DNA of 64,000 bases from DASXRA01 sp036506155 (GTDB taxonomy: Bacteria > Actinomycetota > Actinomycetes > Mycobacteriales > Jatrophihabitantaceae), in the NCBI GenBank assembly GCA_036506155.1, contig DASXSF010000115.1:1-64000 (forward strand), written 5' to 3'. Positions 63,459-64,000 of this stretch are shown one piece after another. The notes beneath the pieces are model-generated. The model was not told the origin of the DNA. It did not search any database and saw only the letters and a list, made by a program, of their open reading frames with translations. Position 1 is the first letter of the stretch. Every line of letters begins with the position of its first letter. The position numbers and the translations under genes were made by a program.

Positions 63459-64000
63459 CTAGCCGCGTTCGACGGCGGTGCCACCGAGGAGATCGTCGTA
63501 GTGTCGTTGCCGGGCCAGCGCGACCGCGCCGGCGTATTGCGCGTCGCCGCCCAGCGTGCCGGGCAGCACCTCGACGCCGCGGCTGATCATCGGCGGGGTG
63601 TGCCGCTCGAGCGCCTCGCGCACGCCGTCGACGACAGGCGGCGCCGCGTCGCCGAGCGCGCCGTCGACGATGATCGTGTCCGGGTTGAGCAGCACCGCGA
63701 GGTCGGCCAGCGGGCGGCCGACGGTGCGGCCGAGGTCGGCGAGAATGCGCCTTACGCCTACGTCGCCTTGGACGGCCAGGGCCTGCATGTCCTCGAATGT
63801 CAGTGGGCGCCCGTATGCGGTCTGGATCTCGTCGATCAGCTGCGGCCCGTTGCGGTACACGGTCGCCAGGCAACCCCGCCCGCCGCAGACGCACAGGCGG
63901 CCGTCATCGCGGACGCTGACATGCGCGAGTTCGCCGGCGAAGCCGGTCGTGCCACGGTGCAGTCGCCCGTCGAGGACGAGGCCGGCGCCGATGCCGTCCT
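63459..64000 (-). CDS. ROK-family sugar kinase/regulator (5' end outside window)
   Basis: At least 180 residues, cut by the right edge. The ROK signature is present: GAGLVLDGRLHRGTTGFAGE, LAHVSVRDDGRLCVCGGRGC with the Zn-binding CxCGxxGC, and LLNPDTIIVDGALGDAAPPV in the C-terminal lobe. ROK proteins are glucokinases or N-acyl-sugar kinases, or (with an N-terminal HTH) xylose-type repressors; the deciding N-terminus is not in view. The stop is at 63459. 63274-63458 upstream of the subtilase shows no gene. Confidence 0.88.
   Translation of the reverse strand, partial: DGIGAGLVLDGRLHRGTTGFAGELAHVSVRDDGRLCVCGGRGCLATVYRNGPQLIDEIQTAYGRPLTFEDMQALAVQGDVGVRRILADLGRTVGRPLADLAVLLNPDTIIVDGALGDAAPPVVDGVREALERHTPPMISRGVEVLPGTLGGDAQYAGAVALARQRHYDDLLGGTAVERG

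Overview
The window is high-GC DNA (roughly 70 %) with strong third-position G/C bias and many GTG/TTG starts. It carries typical actinobacterial families: a SARP-type (BTAD) regulator, ECF sigma/anti-sigma pairs, an MmpL transporter, a DhaM-HPr-EI fusion, LapA, PspC and DUF202 membrane proteins, and large S8 peptidases. I read it as a chromosomal segment of an Actinomycetota bacterium (or a metagenome-assembled genome of one). I cannot name the genus. I saw no tRNA, rRNA, IS element, prophage or CRISPR array.

Layout. 0-5 kb: the tail of a Pro/Thr-rich protein, a frameshifted FAD monooxygenase, a stand-alone VioB-type ferritin-like protein, a PLP lyase and an SRPBCC protein. 5-11.4 kb: an HTH/NB-ARC/TPR regulator, an aldonolactone-oxidase-type flavoprotein, a CGNR regulator divergent from an EamA exporter, and a frameshifted rnhA. 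11.4-19.7 kb: a decayed O-methyltransferase, a secreted vanadium-haloperoxidase-like protein, a secreted NHL propeller, a small membrane protein, and a striking fusion of SARP regulator, membrane helix, extracellular YVTN propeller and solute-binding protein, followed by an anti-sigma/ECF-sigma pair. 19.8-25.4 kb: a tightly overlapping redox operon transcribed away from the sigma pair: two membrane-anchored coiled-coil proteins, an ApbE flavin transferase, a cytochrome-b-like membrane protein, a NuoF/RnfC-like subunit and a ferredoxin, then a decayed ferric-reductase-like flavoprotein. 25.4-31.1 kb: glycerol/dihydroxyacetone genes (IclR regulator, glpF, dhaK, dhaL, dhaM-HPr-EI fusion) with a clear promoter and palindromic operator. 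31-41 kb: a parallel beta-helix protein, a second ECF sigma factor whose anti-sigma gene seems lost, a CHRD/DUF3455 protein, a LysM/lysozyme-like protein, an MmpL transporter, a PEBP and an SQR/NDH-2-like flavoprotein. 41-50 kb: a five-gene oligopeptide-type ABC import operon ending in an esterase, divergent from a paralogous esterase and a LacI regulator. 50-64 kb: mixed housekeeping and stress genes, a large secreted subtilase with its neighbouring regulator, and the start of a ROK gene cut by the right edge.

Two themes stand out. First, an unusually high number of otherwise intact genes are broken by one single-base indel (mostly -1, in or near G/C runs) or one in-frame TAG. This looks largely like residual sequencing error. 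A few loci (O-methyltransferase, ferric reductase, a hydrolase/LuxR junction) carry several lesions or truncations and look like true decay. Second, the most unusual biology is the one-polypeptide regulator with an extracellular binding-protein sensor. It is preceded by direct repeats with an 11-bp period, the kind of site its own DNA-binding domain should recognise. Also unusual is the flavin-transfer redox operon in which two coiled-coil proteins sit where an FMN-binding protein would normally be.
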